A stretch of DNA of 64,000 bases from Streptomyces sp. CB00455 (GCF_001905445.1 NZ_LIVQ01000010.1:156143-220142); one strand, 5' to 3'. Counted from the stretch's first letter, positions 17,264-25,740 are shown. Numbers and translations are program-made. Notes: generated from the sequence alone by a model not told the origin.

Positions 17264-18220
17264 ATGATCACCTACCTCCAGTCGCTCCTGTCCGCGTTCC
17301 TGTGCCTGGCGCTGCTCGCCAAGATGGTGGCCCTGCGGGTCGGCTCGCGGCCGACCCCGCAGGCCCCGATGCTGTTGACCGCGCTGGGCAGCTTCACCGT
17401 CGCCGCGCTCGTGGGCATTCCCGCGGTCCGCGCGTGGATCCCCTGGGCGACCGTGCCCGGGGTCGCCTCCATCATCATGGACACCGGTGTGTCGGTGAGC
17501 CTGGCCCTGCTGGCCACCTACTTGTGGACGCCACTGGAGCGCGCCGGCTCGGTTCCCTGGTGGCGAGGGCCGCTCTTCCTGACCGCGTGGGCGGTGAGCG
17601 GACTGCTCGCCGCTCTGATGGCGTCGACTCCGGCGCCCCTGCGCACCAACCCGCTGCAGAACCAGTACACCGGGGACTGGCGGATCGTCGGCGTCTACGT
17701 GATCGGCAACCTCTTCTTCCTGGCGTGCTCCGGGGCCTCGGCGATCGCCTGCGCCCGGATCGTCCGGATGGTGCGCGGCCACATCGCCGTCGGGGTCGCG
17801 GTGGGGGCCGTCGGCATGGCGGCCTACTCGGTCACCTGCGTCAACCGGCTGTTCCTGGTGGCCGGTCAGCCGCTGCTGGAAGGCGACTGGTTCACCTGGT
17901 ACAGCGTCCTGAACTTCGTTTTCACCGAGGCCGCGGTCCTGGCCAGCGTGCTCGGTCTGCATTTCACCGCCGTCTGGCGGGTCGCGGTGATCTGCCGGCG
18001 GCAGTTCGACGACCTCCGGGCCTTCCTCCTCCTGGGCCCGGCATGGCGGCGACTGACCGCCCTCCACCCTGACGTGGTACTGCCCTGGGAACCCGGCCCC
18101 CGAGGCCTGCGCGACCGGCTGGACCTCTCCTACCGCAGATACCGACGGGAGATCGAGTGCCAGGACGCCCTGCTCCTGACGGGCACCCCTGCGACCGGAC
18201 GACCGCCGATACCTCTCTGA
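17264..18220 (+). CDS. MAB_1171c-family integral membrane protein (putative transporter)
   Basis: A 318-residue membrane protein with about seven hydrophobic segments in the first 240 residues and a cytoplasmic C-terminal tail containing PWEPGPRGLRDRLDLSYRRY. The layout matches the MAB_1171c putative transporter family, which in Streptomyces is commonly encoded just after an XRE regulator and an ImmA/IrrE protein. It starts 6 bases after the peptidase stop. The substrate is unknown. The trio may form a signalling or resistance unit attached to the cluster. Confidence 0.65.
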   Translation: MITYLQSLLSAFLCLALLAKMVALRVGSRPTPQAPMLLTALGSFTVAALVGIPAVRAWIPWATVPGVASIIMDTGVSVSLALLATYLWTPLERAGSVPWWRGPLFLTAWAVSGLLAALMASTPAPLRTNPLQNQYTGDWRIVGVYVIGNLFFLACSGASAIACARIVRMVRGHIAVGVAVGAVGMAAYSVTCVNRLFLVAGQPLLEGDWFTWYSVLNFVFTEAAVLASVLGLHFTAVWRVAVICRRQFDDLRAFLLLGPAWRRLTALHPDVVLPWEPGPRGLRDRLDLSYRRYRREIECQDALLLTGTPATGRPPIPL

Positions 18221-18329
18221 CGCGACCAGGAAAATCTATACTGACCGCAGTAGACATTGCCTGCTTCTCTGGTTATGGTTTCTCTCGTAGCCCAGAGAGA
18301 CAGCAGGGCTCGGCAGAGATGAACTGCCG

Positions 18330-18710
18330 GGCAGTAGTACCCGCAGTACAGGTTGTTGCAGTGTGCAGTGCGGTGCGGTGGTGGAGTGTCGGAGCCAGGG
18401 TTGTTGCAGGACGGCGACGGGACTGACTGCCGGACCGGGTGGCCCGCGGTGATGAGGGGCTGCCGAGAGCAGTACCGAGTTGGCAGTACTCGCAGTGGAG
18501 TCTGTGTGCAGTACCTCGGTGAAGGCGTCGGCTGCGGGCGCGCGCACCGGGAGGTTCGGCAGTGGGGTTCTAAGCCAGAGCAGATGCAGGATGGGCGACG
18601 GGGCTGGCTGCCGGAGCGTGACGCTGGGTCAGGTCACGAGCAGTATCAGTGGTAACAGCAGTGCAGGTAGTACCAGTAGTAAGCAGTAGAGCAGTAGACA
18701 GTGGTTGATC
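18330..18710. repeat. CAGTA-rich degenerate repeat tract
   Basis: GCAGTA/CAGTA/GTAGTA words recur about ten times in 380 bases, densest at 18640-18705 (several copies in 60 bases). Spacing is irregular, so this is not a simple tandem array. It is lower in GC than its surroundings. No iteron-origin genes are nearby. Confidence 0.4.
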
Positions 18711-19037
18711 ACCGAGGGAAGAACGGAGGGGCCGAGCGCCATCAGGATCGCCCGGGCGGTCAGTAGGAAGCCTGGGTACCGCAGGACATCGATAGTGAGG
18801 TGGTCTCCGGTCACGCATCCGCGATCCCCGCACGCCCGACAGCATCTAGGTCGGGTCGGCGGAAACATGAGGCCGGCGCAGTATCAGGGCCGGCAGATGG
18901 TGTAGCAGTTCCTTCGGGGCCCTGGTGCCAATGGCACCAGGGCCCCTCAACGCGTTCCCACGGAGAGAGGCCTTGAGAGCGGCCGTCCCGCCTGCACCAT
19001 GGGCCGGCCCACCGACACGCTCGGTACCCACGGCCGC

Positions 19038-19178
19038 TTACACGCACTCGGTGAAGCACCCCGATCGAGGCGGCCGCGATCCGGTGTCCTGGCCAGTGGC
19101 CTCGATGGCGAGCTGGTCGTGTGGGACGTGACGGCGGGCCGGCTCGGGCACGGGGAGAGAGTCCAGGCGCTCGGGTGA
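19038..19178 (+). pseudogene. WD40-repeat protein, C-terminal relic
   Basis: In one frame the sequence reads LASGLDGELVVWDVT followed by about 14 residues and a TGA at 19176. This is the end of a WD40 blade (the WD dipeptide is followed by VT). The blade start appears in another frame, so at least one frameshift is present. No start codon or remaining blades are nearby. Confidence 0.55.
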
Positions 19179-19350
19179 GGCCGCGCTTCAGGAGGGCGGA
19201 GGTGGGGCGTTCGACGAGGCGATGGACCAGCCAGGCGGCAAGGAGCATGCCGAGTGTCATCACGGTGACCAGTGCCCACGGCGAAAGGTGGTGGCGCAGT
19301 AGGCGGATGCCGGTCCAGCCGATGTGTTCGTGGAGCAGGTGACGAGCTCT
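19165..19350 (-). pseudogene. Acyltransferase-3 family membrane protein, C-terminal relic
   Basis: A leftward frame encodes IGWTGIRLLRHHLSPWALVT followed by a hydrophobic helix and AAWLVHRLVERPTSALLKR. This matches the last transmembrane helix and the conserved ERP motif of acyltransferase-3/OafA-type proteins. The rest of the roughly 400-residue protein is absent. It overlaps the WD40 relic at their ends, marking a recombination joint. Confidence 0.55.
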
Positions 19351-19461
19351 GGGCGAGAGAGGAAGCCGAACACGTGCAGGTGCTCCTGCCCAACCTCGAA
19401 AGCCGTGGGTCGACCAGCCATTCGAGACGCTCCGCAAGCTGATGATGGAACTCGAAGATGT

Positions 19462-19490
19462 CCCCGCCCCCGCCCCCGCCCCCGCCCCCG
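19462..19490. repeat. CCCCCG hexanucleotide run
   Basis: Four to five uninterrupted CCCCCG units form a slippage-prone simple repeat outside any recognised gene. Confidence 0.6.
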
Positions 19491-19752
19491 CGTCCGCGCT
19501 CCGTGTGGCGGGTCACGGACGTCGTCTGCCCTGCTTGCAAGGCCGGACCCGGTAAACGCTGCGGCTCACCGGGCGGTCACCCGCACCAGCCCCGGATTGC
19601 CCAGTTCCGGCGACGGTTCCCCTCACGGTGACCTCCGCCAGCCTCGCTCCGTAGGGCACGGCGATGCCGAGCCTGCTGGAGCGACGCCGAGGGGAGCCTC
19701 GGTGAGGCCGGCGGACACGATCAGGCGGCGAGCGCCGTGCCGCGACGGCAGA

Positions 19753-19776
19753 GGGTACGGGTACGTACCCGTACCC
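19753..19776. promoter_or_regulatory. 24-bp perfect palindrome, operator of the toxin-antitoxin pair
   Basis: The half-site GGGTACGGGTAC (19753-19764) is followed by its exact reverse complement (19765-19776). It lies 25 bases upstream of the antitoxin ATG, with TACCCT at 19772-19777 as a possible -10 hexamer inside it. Autoregulation by a ribbon-helix-helix antitoxin binding such a site is the usual arrangement. Confidence 0.75.
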
Positions 19777-19801
19777 TGGGGGGATGGGAAGGAGCACCAC
19801 G

Positions 19802-20059
19802 ATGTCCGATGCCAACGTGAGAATCCCCGAGGAAGCCAAGGACCGCCTGGCCGCGATCGCGGCCGCCGAGGGGCTGTCCCTGCGCGCCTACCTGGCCCGG
19901 CTGGCCGAGACGATGCTGACGCCGGCCGAGCGCGCAGAGCGTGCGGAGAAGGCGCAGGCCGCGCTTCGGGCCTGGAACGGGTACGCGCCGACCACTGCCG
20001 AGCAGCACGCACTCGACGACGAACTCGATCGGCGCCTCGCGCAGGTGCAGCGCCCGTGA
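19802..20059 (+). CDS. Ribbon-helix-helix antitoxin
   Basis: An 85-residue protein. The N-terminus NVRIPEEAKDRLAAIAAAEGLSLRAYLARLAE is a ribbon-helix-helix DNA-binding domain (beta-strand, then two helices); the Ala/Glu-rich C-terminal half would wrap the toxin. The ATG at 19802 is preferred over the one at 19784 because GAAGGAG at 19787-19793 lies between them. Its stop overlaps the toxin GTG (GTGA), so the two are translationally coupled. It should both neutralise the PIN toxin and repress through the palindrome at 19753. Confidence 0.8.
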   Translation: MSDANVRIPEEAKDRLAAIAAAEGLSLRAYLARLAETMLTPAERAERAEKAQAALRAWNGYAPTTAEQHALDDELDRRLAQVQRP

Positions 20060-20436
20060 GCGAAGCGATGCACATCGTGCTGGACGAGACGGCAATGGCC
20101 GCGGCCGGGCAGGGCAACGTGCTGGCCTCCCGGCTGATCCACCGCGCGCACGCAGAGACCGGATGGTTCCTGTACGCCCCGGCGTGCGCGCTCGTCGAGG
20201 CCGACCGCGACCGCCCCGGCACTGCTGAGCACCTGGCCGCCCTGCCCGGCATCACTGTCCTGGATCTGGACCTGCCCGCCGCGCTCGCCGTCGCGCAGCA
20301 GGAGACCTGGGCAGCCGCCCACAGCCAGCATGCAGCGCAGCCCACCGTGGACCGGCCCGACGGCGCGATCGTGGCCACCACCCTGCCGAAGCGCTGGGAA
20401 GGCCAGCCGGTGCGGATCCTGGACCTCACTCCATGA
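20056..20436 (+). CDS. PIN-domain toxin (VapC-like ribonuclease)
   Basis: A 126-residue PIN-like protein. Acidic residues that would bind metal are Asp in HIVLDET near the N-terminus, Glu in ALVEADR, and Asp in DRPDGAIVATT near the C-terminus, in the usual PIN spacing. VapC-type toxins cleave specific RNAs and arrest growth when free. It starts at GTG 20056, overlapping the antitoxin stop. The fold call rests on pattern and partner. A further small frame overlaps its stop by ATGA. Confidence 0.75.
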   Translation: MSEAMHIVLDETAMAAAGQGNVLASRLIHRAHAETGWFLYAPACALVEADRDRPGTAEHLAALPGITVLDLDLPAALAVAQQETWAAAHSQHAAQPTVDRPDGAIVATTLPKRWEGQPVRILDLTP

Positions 20437-20723
20437 CCAGCCACCCAGCCGGCTCCCCGGTGGAGCGCTACAACGAGAACTTCTCGTCAGGTCCGTCCGT
20501 GGGGCGTCGGCACCTCGCCGGGCTGCAGCAGGAGACAGACGGACTTGAGGGCCGCGTTGAAGCCCTCGACCAGAAAATCGACCGCAGCCATGACCAGATC
20601 ATCGTGCTGCTCACCTCCGGTCGGGGCCGCCGCACGTCCAGGGTCAGTTTCCGGCGAGCAGGTGTTCCTGCCGGGTCTGGACGAGGCCGCGCCACGCGGA
20701 GCGGACGTCGTCCTCGCTCGTAG
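20433..20723 (+). CDS. Small frame coupled to the toxin gene, probably decayed
   Basis: Its ATG overlaps the PIN toxin stop (ATGA), the sort of coupling real operon genes show. Residues 25-62 form a convincing amphipathic helix (GLQQETDGLEGRVEALDQKI). After residue ~65 the frame becomes Arg/Ser/Gly-rich and unconvincing, as if a frameshift or recombination joint had replaced the natural end. Product unrecognised. It is either a short genuine protein or the N-terminal stump of a larger one. Confidence 0.35.
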   Translation: MTSHPAGSPVERYNENFSSGPSVGRRHLAGLQQETDGLEGRVEALDQKIDRSHDQIIVLLTSGRGRRTSRVSFRRAGVPAGSGRGRATRSGRRPRS

Positions 20724-20826
20724 TCCAGCGGATGGTCGACGCCCCGGCACGGGCAGGGCCCACGAAGTGAGCAATGTCGGTGAAGTAGGCGAAGTCGCCG
20801 GCCGTGCCACCCCCGGCTGTCGACAA
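20644..20826 (-). pseudogene. Unrecognised C-terminal protein fragment
   Basis: A leftward frame reads DFAYFTDIAHFVGPARAGA, then TIRWTTSEDDVRSAWRGLV, and ends LLAGN. Its composition is that of a real globular protein, but it is too short and lacks an upstream start with a ribosome site. It is probably the tail of a lost gene; the family was not recognised. Confidence 0.35.
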
Positions 20827-20871
20827 CGGGCTCGAACCGGCGGCAGCCGCGACCGTACCTCGCTGCTTCGA

Positions 20872-21228
20872 ACATGGCGTCGGCGGACGTGATCGACATG
20901 TTCATCCAGCTCGACCTCGCGCACGTGAGGGGTGATGTCTCCAAGGCCGGAGTGGACGGCTCCCAGATCGACACCTGGGAGAACAACCTCCTCGCGGGGA
21001 CCTCGATCCGGTACGGCGGCTATGGCGGCATCGCCTACCGGCACATCTCCGATACCTACATCGCGCTCTTCTCGCACTTCATCCCGTGTGGCGTGTGGGA
21101 AGCGGTGTATCTGTTCGAGGGACTGCTCAAGAACGAGTCCGAGGTGACCGTGGACATCGTCCACGGTGATACGCAGGGCCAGTCGCTGCCGGTCTTCGGG
21201 CTCGCGCACATGCTGGGCATCCAGCTCG
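20872..21228 (+). pseudogene. Tn3-family transposase (TnpA) internal relic
   Basis: The frame encodes the conserved DDE core region of Tn3 TnpA: YGGIAYRHISDTYIALFSHF, IPCGVWEAVYLFEGLLKNES and VHGDTQGQSLPVFGLAHMLG. The homology stops at about 21228, just before the expected PRIRNW segment, and unrelated sequence continues the frame to 21347. Upstream TnpA sequence is missing, and no terminal inverted repeats were found beside it. Confidence 0.8.
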
Positions 21229-21548
21229 GACCGAACGGCGCGCTCCCCGCCGGGGGCGCGCCGTTCTGCTTCCTACGTCCCCCTATCCCGGCGGCCATCA
21301 CCGTGCCGACCACGGCCGACCCACGCGCCGCAGCAGCGCCCGTCTGATCTGGATCGCCGCCTCCGCCCTCGCGCTGCGCGGGCTGACCCTGCGCCCGGCG
21401 TTCTTCACCCACATCCACAACTCCGGCAGATCGAACCGCACATCACCTCCCGGCCCCAGCCGGCCGGCCGCCGAAGACACCCCGGACAACGTGCACGCCC
21501 TTCAGAAGCACCGACCCGCAGCCCGCCACCGAACCCGAAAGGAACCCC

Positions 21549-21785
21549 ATGAAGCCGGACGAGAAGGAGTTTCGCGTCGGCACCTTCCACGGCCGCCACG
21601 ACGGCGCTCCGGTCGAGGTCACCGCCACCCGCCACGACACCCGCCCCGAGCCGTACGCATGGACCTGCACTTGCGGTGTGGCCCGGTCCTTCACCACCGA
21701 GGACGCCGTCTTCCCCACCGCCTGGCGCCACACCCGCCTCGGACGCGACTGGCTCGACTACATCGTGTCCCGCACGCAGAGCTGA
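21549..21785 (+). CDS. Small conserved-type hypothetical protein
   Basis: A 78-residue soluble protein with a strong GAAAGGA ribosome site ahead of ATG 21549. The central TCTCGVARSFTTEDAV has two Cys in a CxC pair but no second pair for a zinc knuckle. The C-terminus is aromatic and basic (AWRHTRLGRDWLDYIVSRTQS). Unrecognised family; many Streptomyces plasmids and arms carry proteins of this size. It stands alone between a Tn3 relic and the convergent DUF6000 gene. Confidence 0.5.
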   Translation: MKPDEKEFRVGTFHGRHDGAPVEVTATRHDTRPEPYAWTCTCGVARSFTTEDAVFPTAWRHTRLGRDWLDYIVSRTQS

Positions 21786-21840
21786 CTGCTCCCCCCGGCG
21801 GCGGCCATGGTCCAGAGAGACCACCACGAGATGGGGACGG

Positions 21841-22458
21841 TCATAGAGCCTCTGCGCATTCCTCGACGAACGCGCAGAGCCGACGAATGAGGCTCAAGAA
21901 GGAGGGGGTGGGGTCCGAGTCGCCCTGCATGTGAGGTGCATCCTGAAGCCACTGCTGCCACAGGCCACCCGGTTCCCGGAAGCGGTCGGCTTGACCACCT
22001 CCAAGGTTCAGGTCGATGAACTGGAGAGCGCCCATGACGACGGTCTGGTCGTATCCGAGGTCAGGGCGACGGAGGTAGCGATCAAGGTAGGCGGCGAGCA
22101 GATCAGCGTCGCGCGCCGTTCCGAAACTGGCCAGGGTCACGCAATAAGCCAGCCCAACACAGCAGACCTCGCTGGCCAGCAGGAGTTCCCCGAGGCGCTC
22201 ACGGAACTCGGTCCGGCGGGAGACAGCTACGAGCCAAGCCGCAGTTCTCCGTTCTCTCCAACTGCCCTCAAGAAGCGTGGCGATCTCATCCGGAGTAATG
22301 AGTCCCGCGTCCTCACAGAGATCTCGCAAGAATCGGTCGTACTCAGGACGTTGCATGCGCAGCACGCCGCCGCCGAGCTTCAGATAACGCCGCTCGGGCG
22401 TGACATAGCGGCGAACCAGGGCCAGCAACTCGGCATCGTCACGAGGATCGCGTATCAC
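21841..22458 (-). CDS. DUF6000-family protein
   Basis: A protein of about 205 residues, largely helical. RRYVTPERRYLKLGGGVLRM at the start and the central RRTEFRERLGELLLASEVC and ARDADLLAAYLDRYLRRPDL match the DUF6000 family as remembered. Function is unknown; similar proteins are often found beside SMI1-type or other immunity genes in Streptomyces. The start is uncertain: GTG 22458 gives the usual family N-terminus, while the frame stays open to GTG 22563. It is transcribed toward the small gene at 21549. Confidence 0.65.
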   Translation of the reverse strand: MIRDPRDDAELLALVRRYVTPERRYLKLGGGVLRMQRPEYDRFLRDLCEDAGLITPDEIATLLEGSWRERRTAAWLVAVSRRTEFRERLGELLLASEVCCVGLAYCVTLASFGTARDADLLAAYLDRYLRRPDLGYDQTVVMGALQFIDLNLGGGQADRFREPGGLWQQWLQDAPHMQGDSDPTPSFLSLIRRLCAFVEECAEAL

Positions 22459-22611
22459 ACGACCGATCTTGCCTTGCACGGCGAACGCAGTCAGCCCGAT
22501 CCTTGCCCTGCTCGTCCGAGGACAGGCGATGGCCCACGCGGCTTCCGCGGTGCCGGCGTGCACGTGAACGTACCCAGTCCGGTACAGAGGGACGTGCCCG
22601 GCGGCGGACCC

Positions 22612-22806
22612 TCAGAGGACCCACTGGGGAGGCAATCCCGCTTTGGCACGCCAGTGGTCGGCGTCGTGAGGACCGGCCAGCCAGCCGGTCAGGCGTTCAG
22701 CCAACCGGCCACGGAACGTCGCGTCCTCCAGGCCGTCCGGACCCAACCCCGCCAAACCGTGGCGAAACAGACCGGCGAAGTCAGAGTCGGCGGATCCCGG
22801 CCAGAA
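22612..22806 (-). pseudogene. C-terminal fragment of an unrecognised protein
   Basis: The leftward frame ends FAGLFRHGLAGLGPDG, then FRGRLAERLTGWLAGPHDA and WRAKAGLPPQWVL, with the composition of a real globular protein. The upstream half of the same frame runs antisense through the tetR start and is not plausible protein, so only the tail survives. Family not recognised. Confidence 0.35.
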
Positions 22807-22810
22807 AATT

Positions 22811-22838
22811 GCGTGATGCGAATAATTGCGCACCACGC
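22811..22838. promoter_or_regulatory. Putative TetR operator
   Basis: An inverted repeat GCGTGATGCG / CGCACCACGC (9 of 10 positions symmetrical, 8-base AT-rich spacer) lies 23 bases upstream of the tetR ATG. Its position, size and AT-rich centre suit autorepression by the TetR protein. Confidence 0.55.
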
Positions 22839-22860
22839 ATATTCCGCTAACATGAAGGGC

Positions 22861-23472
22861 ATGAGTGGTCTTCGGGAACGGAAGAAGGAAGCCACGCGCG
22901 CAGCGCTGAGCTGGGCCGCAGTCCGGCTCACCGTCGAGCGCGGGTTGAGTGCGGTCAAGGTGGAAGACATCGCCGCAGCGGTCGGGGTGTCTCCGCGCAC
23001 TTACAACAACTACTTCTCCAGCAAGGCCGAAGCGATTGCGTTTCGCTACCTTGAGCGCTCCTTGCGGCTCGCGGCCGAGCTGCGTCACGGACCGGCCGGC
23101 GAGCCCTTGTGGGAGGCAATCACTCGGGCGGCACTACGGCAGCTGGAGCCTGGCCCTGAGGTGGAGCACATGCCACCCCAGGAGCCCGATGAGTGGGCGG
23201 CCGGTCTGCGGGTGATGTTGGCCGAACCCGCGCTGGAGGCCGAGATGCTGCGGGCGAGCAAGATTGCGGAGAAGGAGCTTGCCGCAGCGATCGCTGACCG
23301 CACGGGCACGGATCCCGGGTCCGATCTCTACCCTCGTCTGGTGGCCGCGAGCGTGATGGCCGCGAACAATGTCGCCCTCGAGTTGTTCGTGCAAGGCGGC
23401 ACGGGCGAGCCGATGGAGGTTCTGCTGCCCCGGGCTCTGCGCATGGTGGCCACCGGACTTCCCACTCCGTAG
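22861..23472 (+). CDS. TetR-family transcriptional regulator
   Basis: A 203-residue regulator. The N-terminal helix-turn-helix is clear (RAALSWAAVRLTVERGLSAV, then KVEDIAAAVGVSPRTYNNYF, the recognition helix, and SSKAEAIAFRYLE). The C-terminal ligand domain is of the MftR-like kind. Start ATG 22861; ATG 22852 is possible. It is followed after 76 bases by an FAD monooxygenase gene in the same direction, its probable target, and preceded by an inverted-repeat operator. The ligand is unknown and is perhaps the aromatic substrate of the monooxygenase. Confidence 0.85.
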   Translation: MSGLRERKKEATRAALSWAAVRLTVERGLSAVKVEDIAAAVGVSPRTYNNYFSSKAEAIAFRYLERSLRLAAELRHGPAGEPLWEAITRAALRQLEPGPEVEHMPPQEPDEWAAGLRVMLAEPALEAEMLRASKIAEKELAAAIADRTGTDPGSDLYPRLVAASVMAANNVALELFVQGGTGEPMEVLLPRALRMVATGLPTP

Positions 23473-23548
23473 GCCCCTCCTTTCCACCCTGAACAGGGGC
23501 TGCTGCTTGCAGCCTCTACGCCGCCATTCCCCAAAAAGGAGAATTGTC

Positions 23549-25054
23549 ATGCTTGATGTGGTAATTGTCGGTGGCGGCCCGAACGGGTTGATGCTCGCCT
23601 GCGAGCTGGCACTGGCTGGGGTGCGTCCGGTTGTGCTGGAGCGTCTCGCCGGCCCGAAGACCGAGCCCCGGGCGAACGGTCTGGTCGGTCAGGTGGTACG
23701 CATGCTTGACCGACGTGGTCTCTACGCACGCATCAGCGGATCCAGCGAGCCGCCCCGACCCGCGCCCCGCTACATGTTCGGCGCATTCACGCTGGACCTC
23801 ACAGGACTCGACGACAACCCCGTGAGCCTGCTCCCAGCGCCGCAGGAGCAGATCGAAAAGGTCCTCGCCGAACGCGCCGTGGAACTCGGCGCCGACCTCC
23901 GCAGGGGGCAGGAGATGGCCGATCTGCACCAGGACAACGACTTCGTCCGGATCACCCTTGCCGACGGTGAGGCTCTCACCGCCCGTTACCTGGTAGGGGC
24001 TGACGGGGGGCACAGCCTGGTGCGACGCCTGTCCGGCATCGGCTTCCCCGGCGTGACCACCGACGACTTCGTCACCCGCTCCGCGAACGTGTCCGTGGCG
24101 GACGAATACCTGGGCCCAGACGGCAGCCTGCACGTTCCCGGCTACGGGAGCTTGCCACCCCTGCTGTACGTGCGCACGGAGCGCGGCACGATCGCGTGGG
24201 GCCTGCTGCCCGGCCGAGTGCCAGTCCTCAACACCACCGAAACCGGCAGGCCGGACGAGCACACCACCCCGATGACCTTCGAAGAGATGATGGCGAGCGC
24301 CGAACGCGTGCTGGGTGTGCCCGTCCCGCTGGATCCGCCGCAAGGAGAGGGACCGCACCTGCTTCGACGCCTTGCCGGCGGGAACACCCGACTGGCAGAC
24401 CGCTACCGGGACAGGCGGGTACTGCTGCTGGGCGACGCGGCCCACGTGCACTCGGCGATCGGCGGCCCGGGACTCAACCTCGGCCTGCAGGACGCGGTCA
24501 ACCTCGGTTGGAAGCTGGCCGCCACAGTGCGAGGGTGGGCCCCCGAAGGTCTGCTCGACACCTACGACGAGGAGCGCCGACCTGTCGCAGAACACGTCGT
24601 GGCCTCGACCCTGTCCCAGTCGGCACTGATGCGCCCCGGACCGGAAGTCAGCGCCCTGCGGACCGTCTTTGGCGACCTGCTCGCCTCACCTGACGGCACT
24701 GAACGCATCGCCCACCTGCTCGCTGGAACGACCGAGGACTTCGCGCCCGACCTCGTGGTCCACACCGGCGCAGGCACCCGTCGGCTGGCCGACTTGACCA
24801 CCACCGCCCGGCCCTTGCTGCTGGACCTGTGCGGCGACTTCGCCGAGGCCGCGAAGCCCTGGCACGACAGGGTCGATGTCATAAGCGGCAAGGCAGAGAG
24901 CACGAGCGTGACCGGCCTGCTGCTACGCCCCGACTCCCACATAGCGTGGACCGGACACGAGCCGAAAGACGCCACCGGTCTGCGAGCCGCACTGCACCAG
25001 TGGTTCGGCACGCCGCTGAGCGGCGCCCGTGAGCCGGAGCAGGTCAGCGGTTAA
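23549..25054 (+). CDS. FAD-dependent aromatic monooxygenase (PheA/TetX-type)
   Basis: A 501-residue class A flavin monooxygenase. It carries the FAD-binding GGGPNGLMLACELALAG (residues 8-24), the DG motif in YLVGADGGHSLVRRL, and the GDAAHVHSAIGGPGLNLGLQ motif. Such enzymes hydroxylate phenols or polyketide aromatics using NAD(P)H. GGAG lies 7 bases ahead of the ATG. The C-terminal thioredoxin-like region seen in longer family members is present but short. The gene is intact although a Tn3 relic begins within a few bases of its stop. Probably regulated by the upstream TetR; could give antibiotic or xenobiotic resistance. Confidence 0.85.
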   Translation: MLDVVIVGGGPNGLMLACELALAGVRPVVLERLAGPKTEPRANGLVGQVVRMLDRRGLYARISGSSEPPRPAPRYMFGAFTLDLTGLDDNPVSLLPAPQEQIEKVLAERAVELGADLRRGQEMADLHQDNDFVRITLADGEALTARYLVGADGGHSLVRRLSGIGFPGVTTDDFVTRSANVSVADEYLGPDGSLHVPGYGSLPPLLYVRTERGTIAWGLLPGRVPVLNTTETGRPDEHTTPMTFEEMMASAERVLGVPVPLDPPQGEGPHLLRRLAGGNTRLADRYRDRRVLLLGDAAHVHSAIGGPGLNLGLQDAVNLGWKLAATVRGWAPEGLLDTYDEERRPVAEHVVASTLSQSALMRPGPEVSALRTVFGDLLASPDGTERIAHLLAGTTEDFAPDLVVHTGAGTRRLADLTTTARPLLLDLCGDFAEAAKPWHDRVDVISGKAESTSVTGLLLRPDSHIAWTGHEPKDATGLRAALHQWFGTPLSGAREPEQVSG

Positions 25055-25740
25055 CCCGGGCCATCTGCTCGCGGCACTGTGCTGGTCGAGGCAAGCGGAG
25101 ATCACCGACGCCCTGGTCGAGCTGCTGGTCGCCCTGGCCCACAAGATCAACGCTCGTGCCGAGCGGCGGGTGGAGAAGCAGCTGACGGCCGAGCTGAAGA
25201 AGGTCCGCGGCAAGGAGGGCATCCTCTTCAAGCTGGCGACGGCCGCCGTCGACAAACCGGACGAGGTCGTACGCCGGGCCCTGTTCCCGGTGGTGGGTGA
25301 GAACGTACGCCGGGCCGTGTTCCCGGTGGTGGGTGAGAAGACGCTGCGTGAGCTGGTGGCCGAGGCGAAGGCGAACGCGAAGGTGTTCAAGGCCAAGGTC
25401 CGCACCACCCTGCGCTCCTCCTACAGCTCGTACTACCGGCAGATGCTGCCGCCGCTGCTGAACACGCCGGGTTTCCGGTGTGACAACACCGCCTACCGCC
25501 CGGTGATGGACGCGATGAAGCTGCTGAAGAAGTACGCCGACGTCGACGGCAAGACCCGCTTCTACGACGCCACGGACCTTGCGCCGATGGACGGCGTAGT
25601 GCGCAAGGATGCTGGAGAAGCTCGCCGACAAGACCGGCAAAGGCGGCTTCTACCGCCTGGCCGACTTCGGCATCAACGGCGCGTTCCACCTCGACGTCCT
25701 CTGCACTAACGCGGAAGGTGCTGAACGCTCGCGCGAGAGG
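25055..25740 (+). pseudogene. Tn3-family transposase relic with a 36-bp internal duplication
   Basis: The frame from about 25060 encodes a mid-N-terminal part of Tn3 TnpA: ALCWSRQAEITDALVELLVA, INARAERRVEKQLTAELKKV, SSYSSYYRQMLPPLLNTPGF and ATDLAPMDGVV. At about 25605 the reading jumps to another frame (MLEKLADKTGKGGFYRLADF), so it is frameshifted. No N-terminus, catalytic core or inverted repeats accompany it. It may come from the same ancestral element as the relics at 20872, 36572 and 38585. Confidence 0.75.
25269..25340 (+). repeat. 36-bp tandem duplication inside the Tn3 relic
   Basis: Two abutting 36-base units (25269-25304 and 25305-25340) differ at two positions and encode VRRALFPVVGEN then VRRAVFPVVGEK. 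Frame is kept, so the duplication itself was not the inactivating event. Confidence 0.85.

Larger units (their letters stand above)
18221..19752. other. Gene-poor junction between cluster and accessory arm
   Basis: These ~1.5 kb contain no intact recognised gene. They hold a low-complexity block rich in CAGTA, a WD40 relic, an acyltransferase relic and a CCCCCG run, described separately. A leftward frame at 18629-18868 ends in a leucine run produced by the repeat and is not supported as a gene. Confidence 0.6.

Noticed and set aside
18629..18868. A leftward 79-residue hydrophobic protein
   Set aside because: Its Leu-run comes directly from the CAGTA-type repeat read in one frame; no ribosome site or family.
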